9,371 nucleotides of DNA from an uncultured Clostridia bacterium (lineage in GTDB: Bacteria; Bacillota; Clostridia; Peptostreptococcales; Anaerovoracaceae). Both the position numbers and the translations under genes were made by a program. Location: the NCBI GenBank assembly GCA_946541285.1, contig CAMNJG010000042.1:1-9371 (forward strand), in the 5' to 3' direction. This document shows positions 8,102 through 9,371 of the stretch, piece after piece. Each line of letters starts with the position of its first letter. The first letter of the stretch is position 1. The notes under the pieces were generated by a model. It ran no database searches and was not told the DNA's origin. It worked only from the letters and a program-made list of their open reading frames with translations.

Positions 8102-8207
8102 GTGTCTGCTCATTAAGCCCCCGTCGGGCTTAATGATGCAGGCAATGTAACGAAAAGCCTGCAGTCTGTCAGGTTTTTCAAAAGATAGAAACCTGACAGG
8201 CAGACAC
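8102..8207 (+). other. First four-way junction fold of the candidate RNA
   Basis: The closing stem GTGTCTGC (8102-8109) pairs with GCAGACAC (8200-8207), 8 bp. It encloses three hairpins: 8110-8120 with 8126-8136 (11 bp, loop CCGTC), 8137-8143 with 8157-8163 (7 bp, 13-nt loop), and 8167-8176 with 8189-8198 (10 bp, 12-nt loop). Only GTC (8164-8166) and one G (8199) are unpaired at the junction, so the helices abut and could stack coaxially. AATT at 8097-8100 and 8209-8212 could extend the closing stem past one mismatch. Confidence 0.65.
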
Positions 8208-8208
8208 T

Positions 8209-8363
8209 AATTGATGCTTGCGCTCAGGAAATCGCCCGTTTCCGATTTCCGTTGCTGCAAGATTTTCCTGAGATTTTGCTGAAAACCTTGCAGCAAATTA
8301 ACCGAATTTTGCTGGTATGTGTTGAAATATCAGGAGAATTCGGTTAATGAGCACGCATTAATT
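8209..8363 (+). other. Second four-way junction fold of the candidate RNA
   Basis: The closing stem AATTGATGC (8209-8217) pairs with GCATTAATT (8355-8363), 9 bp with one G-U. After a small internal loop it continues as GCTC (8222-8225) with GAGC (8349-8352). Three arms follow. The first is GGAAATCG 8227-8234 with 8243-8250. The second is 8252-8261 with 8287-8296, 10 bp, extended by TTTTC/GAAAA. The third is 8297-8308 with 8337-8348, a perfect 12 bp, extended past an internal loop by 8312-8318 with 8327-8333 (7 bp, one G-U, 8-nt loop). Spacers between arms are 0-1 nt. Confidence 0.65.
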
Positions 8364-8397
8364 CGGCGTTCGGCCACAATCATATGAGAAAACGCCG
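8364..8397 (+). other. Hairpin directly stacked on the second junction
   Basis: CGGCGTT (8364-8370) pairs with AACGCCG (8391-8397), 7 bp with a 20-nt loop containing CATATG. It starts on the base right after the second closing stem. There is no U-tract behind it, so it is not an intrinsic terminator. AACGCCG also has a second perfect partner, CGGCGTT at 8558-8564. Confidence 0.55.
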
Positions 8398-8414
8398 CTT
8401 AAAACAGTATCACA

Positions 8415-8469
8415 GTTTCAGGGACAGCCTTTTCATAACACACAACGTTTTGAAAAGGGCCCCTGAAAC
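8415..8469 (+). other. Long two-part hairpin in the candidate RNA
   Basis: GTTTCAGGG (8415-8423) pairs with CCCTGAAAC (8461-8469). After a small asymmetric internal loop, CCTTTTCA (8428-8435) pairs with TGAAAAGG (8451-8458), closing a 15-nt loop. This gives 17 perfect pairs in all. The sequence AAAACAG occurs just outside on both sides (8401-8407 and 8470-8476). No U-run follows. Confidence 0.6.
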
Positions 8470-8478
8470 AAAACAGTC

Positions 8479-8538
8479 CTGCCTGATGCAGCGTTTTATC
8501 GAAGTTAAACGGATGGATTGCTGAATGGTGATAAAAAC
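8479..8538 (+). other. Two weaker hairpins near the 3' end of the block
   Basis: CTGC (8479-8482) pairs with GCAG (8488-8491). GTTTTATC (8493-8500) pairs with GATAAAAAC (8530-8538) with one bulged A and a 29-nt loop in which I see no clear pairing. Evidence for these is clearly weaker than for the upstream folds. Confidence 0.35.
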
Positions 8539-8570
8539 CGGGTAAAATCATGCGTTCCGGCGTTATTTTA
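8532..8570 (+). terminator. Weak terminator-like element at the end of the RNA block
   Basis: An A-rich arm with CCGG (about 8533-8541) can pair with CCGG, GTT and a TTTT run (8557-8569), with bulges at C8561 and A8565 and a 15-nt loop. The order A-tract, GC core, T-tract is terminator-like, but the stem is imperfect and it competes with the hairpin ending at 8538. Confidence 0.3.
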
Positions 8571-8572
8571 GG

Positions 8573-8600
8573 TTGACATCAGAGACAATCCATGTAAAAA
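8573..8600 (+). promoter_or_regulatory. Sigma-A promoter of the HU gene
   Basis: A perfect -35 TTGACA (8573-8578) is followed after 16 nt by TAAAAA (8595-8600), a 4/6 match to the -10 element preceded by TG (8593-8594), as in extended -10 promoters. The predicted start is near 8607, giving HU a leader of about 140 nt. Confidence 0.55.
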
Positions 8601-8606
8601 TCTAAG

Positions 8607-8749
8607 TGCGTATCTGGCAGACAACGATTCGTTCGGGAATCATCACCGTAGGAACTATGCCTTCATAACCTGTACATTAAGGTTATTTGCGCACAGCTCC
8701 TTAGCCAGGATTTGATCCTGCGCTTACTGGTTTATTTAAGGAGGACAAC
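8607..8749 (+). promoter_or_regulatory. Structured 5' leader of HU with possible Shine-Dalgarno sequestration
   Basis: The leader holds three small hairpins: GATTC/GAATC (8626-8641), ATAACCT/AGGTTAT (8665-8686) and CAGGAT/ATCCTG (8706-8720, loop TTG). In addition CTCCTTA (8697-8703) is a perfect 7-nt complement of TAAGGAG (8737-8743), the core of the HU ribosome binding site AAGGAGG (8738-8744). The last hairpin lies inside that pairing. This allows a closed state that hides the ribosome site, suggesting translational control, autoregulation or temperature response. The pairings are seen; the regulation is inferred. Confidence 0.45.
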
Positions 8750-9028
8750 GTGAATAAATCGGAATTAATCACTAAGGTCGCAGAGAAGACCGGATTTACA
8801 AAAAGAGATTCAGAAGCAGCTGTAAATGCAATTATCGCCAGCATAGAGGAAGCACTCGTAGCAGGCGAAAAAGTCCAGCTCATCGGCTTCGGTACTTTTG
8901 AAACAAAAGAAAGAAAGGCAAGACAGGGGAGAAATCCTCGCAAACCGGAGGAGACGATTGAAATTCCTGCGTCCGTGGCACCTGTTTTCAAAGCAGGCAA
9001 AGCGTTAAAGGATGCTGTCAACAAATAG
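8750..9028 (+). CDS. hup: HU family DNA-binding protein
   Basis: HU is a small nucleoid-associated protein that binds and bends DNA as a dimer. The 92 aa are the standard length. The N-terminus NKSELITKVAEKTGFTKRD forms the helical dimer part. IGFGTFETKERKARQGRNP (about 45-63) is the HU signature with the basic arm and the intercalating proline (RNPRKP), and the C-terminal helix ends VFKAGKALKDAVNK. The start is GTG 8750, supported by AAGGAGG at 8738-8744 with a 5-nt spacer. Arginine is often AGA and the gene is more AT-rich than its upstream neighbours, as is common for a highly expressed gene with its own codon preference. It appears to be a single-gene transcript with promoter 8573-8600 and terminator 9099-9123, next to rqcP. 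Confidence 0.96.
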   Translation: MNKSELITKVAEKTGFTKRDSEAAVNAIIASIEEALVAGEKVQLIGFGTFETKERKARQGRNPRKPEETIEIPASVAPVFKAGKALKDAVNK

Positions 9029-9034
9029 ACATCC

Positions 9035-9050
9035 CTGCGCGGAAGCGCAG
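9035..9050 (+). other. Small hairpin after the HU stop codon
   Basis: CTGCGC pairs with GCGCAG across a GGAA tetraloop, a GNRA-type loop, 6 nt after the HU stop. No U-run follows, so it is more likely a 3' UTR stability element than a terminator. Confidence 0.4.
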
Positions 9051-9098
9051 ATCTGCAGGATATGCTGTGCGGCACCAGTGGTAATCATGAATACAGAG

Positions 9099-9123
9099 AC
9101 TGCTCCTCCGGGAGCAGTTTTTT
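9099..9123 (+). terminator. Intrinsic terminator after HU
   Basis: ACTGCTCC (9099-9106) pairs perfectly with GGAGCAGT (9111-9118) across a TCCG loop. A run of six T (9118-9123) follows directly. This is a textbook intrinsic terminator closing the HU transcript. Confidence 0.92.
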
Positions 9124-9127
9124 CGTA

Positions 9128-9157
9128 TGGACAGAGATCCTCAGACACCCGGAATAA
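9128..9157 (+). promoter_or_regulatory. Weak promoter candidate for rqcP
   Basis: TGGACA (9128-9133) and GAATAA (9152-9157) lie 18 nt apart between the HU terminator and the rqcP ribosome site. Both matches are imperfect. Some promoter or terminator read-through is needed here because HU ends in a strong terminator. Confidence 0.25.
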
Positions 9158-9175
9158 GGGCGTTTGTTTTCTCAG

Positions 9176-9183
9176 GGAGGTGA
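9176..9183 (+). promoter_or_regulatory. Strong ribosome binding site of rqcP
   Basis: GGAGGTGA is a perfect 8-nt match to the anti-Shine-Dalgarno end of 16S rRNA, 6 nt before ATG 9190. It fixes the rqcP start. Confidence 0.8.
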
Positions 9184-9189
9184 GGGACG

Positions 9190-9371
9190 ATGAGAATTGA
9201 TAAGTATCTGAAAAACGCGAGAATCATCAAAAGAAGGACGCTGGCGCATGATGCCTGCAGTCAGGAACGGGTTCTCGTCAATAATAAGATTGCGAAGCCG
9301 GGGACGGATGTGAAAGAGGGGGATGAAATCCTGATCCGGTTCGGGAACGGGGAAATGCATATACGTGTCCT
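9190..9371 (+). CDS. rqcP: S4-domain RNA-binding protein RqcP (YabO), 3' partial
   Basis: RqcP (formerly YabO) is a small S4-domain protein that works with RqcH on obstructed 50S subunits during alanine tailing of stalled nascent chains. The 60 complete codons visible cover the S4 core: RIDKYLKNARIIKRRTLAHD (the first two helices with the basic RNA-binding face), then VLVNNKIAKPGTDVKEGDEI and the strand ILIRFGNGEMHIRV. The family is only about 80-90 aa, so perhaps 25 residues lie beyond the window. The start is certain from GGAGGTGA at 9176-9183. In Bacillus subtilis yabO is followed by yabP, yabQ and divIC, which may lie just downstream. Hsp15-like S4 proteins are related, but the Gram-positive setting fits RqcP better. 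Confidence 0.9.
   Translation, partial: MRIDKYLKNARIIKRRTLAHDACSQERVLVNNKIAKPGTDVKEGDEILIRFGNGEMHIRV

Larger units (their letters stand above)
8102..8570 (+). ncRNA. Candidate structured non-coding RNA, unrecognised family
   Basis: This block has no plausible protein on either strand but is packed with perfect inverted repeats of 7-12 bp. They nest into two successive four-way junctions plus further hairpins, with few unpaired bases between helices. Such order over 260 nt and more is not expected by chance or from decayed coding DNA. The + strand is favoured because helix pairs 8213/8359 and 8315/8330 are G-U on + but would be A-C mismatches on -. The candidate promoter and terminator also point that way. 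It lies between the flippase and HU, and the HU promoter starts 3 nt after its end. I could not match it to tmRNA, RNase P RNA, SRP RNA, 6S, T-box or known riboswitch landmarks. Precise ends are uncertain, and it could be the 3' UTR of the flippase message. Confidence 0.6.

Noticed and set aside
8111..8135. Perfect 10-bp hairpin as the terminator of the flippase transcript
   Set aside because: It is followed by ATGCAGGC with no U-tract, and it fits better as one arm of the first four-way junction.
8401..8476. AAAACAG on both sides of the 8415-8469 hairpin as the target duplication of a small mobile element
   Set aside because: The inverted repeat does not begin next to the left copy. A 7-nt A-rich match is weak, and the hairpin fits the surrounding run of structured modules.
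8073..8749. Gap region as a tRNA, tmRNA, RNase P RNA, SRP RNA or T-box locus
   Set aside because: I looked for the T-loop GTTCRA context, CCA-like ends, and the conserved core sequences of these RNAs and found none.
8701..9075. A 124-codon open frame on the - strand opposite HU
   Set aside because: HU on the + strand is unambiguous with its own ribosome site and terminator. The antisense frame has no supporting signals.

Overview
The window looks like a chromosomal segment of a Gram-positive anaerobe of the Clostridia, most likely a Lachnospiraceae-type organism. The reasons are the SLH-anchored cell-surface enzyme, a Trk/Ktr-type K+ uptake pair, an HU gene directly before an S4-domain RqcP (YabO) gene, and strong Shine-Dalgarno sites (AAGGAG, AAAGGAG, AAGGAGG, GGAGGTGA). 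Every recognised gene lies on the + strand. The coding DNA from 1 to 8072 is GC-rich. The 677-nt gap that follows and the HU gene are visibly more AT-rich. No insertion sequence, CRISPR array, tRNA or rRNA was seen.

Layout: (1) 1-4977 is a tight four-gene operon. It holds an SLH-anchored GHL10-family glycoside hydrolase (5' end outside the window), a 58-aa two-helix membrane protein joined to it by an ATGA overlap, then trkA and trkH, each separated by only 6-7 nt. (2) 4978-5143 is a leader with several hairpins before (3) an amidohydrolase of the MTA/SAH-deaminase-like group, which probably starts at TTG 5144. (4) A MATE/MOP-type lipid or polysaccharide flippase (SpoVB/YabM/MurJ-like) follows at 6471-8072. 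(5) 8073-8749 has no gene. (6) HU (8750-9028) follows, with its own promoter, a structured leader and a strong intrinsic terminator. (7) rqcP starts at 9190 and runs off the end.

The most interesting part is the gap at 8073-8570. It is filled almost end to end with perfect inverted repeats that nest into two consecutive compact four-way-junction folds (8102-8207 and 8209-8363), followed by further hairpins (8364-8397, 8415-8469, 8493-8538). A perfect TATAAT lies just before the block. A weak terminator-like A-stem-U element sits at its end, and the HU promoter TTGACA begins 3 nt later. At least two G-U pairs in the helices form only on the + strand. None of the larger hairpins has a U-tract, so they are not a stack of terminators. 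I propose a candidate structured non-coding RNA of about 460 nt that I do not recognise. In Bacillus subtilis the order is yabM-yabN(mazG)-yabO; here the flippase and yabO/rqcP positions are kept, while the mazG position holds this RNA-like block and HU.

Functional picture: the first operon combines cell-wall glycan processing with K+ homeostasis (envelope and turgor). The middle genes concern purine/thiomethyl nucleoside metabolism and envelope lipid-linked precursor export. The right end carries nucleoid (HU) and ribosome-rescue (RqcP) housekeeping genes.
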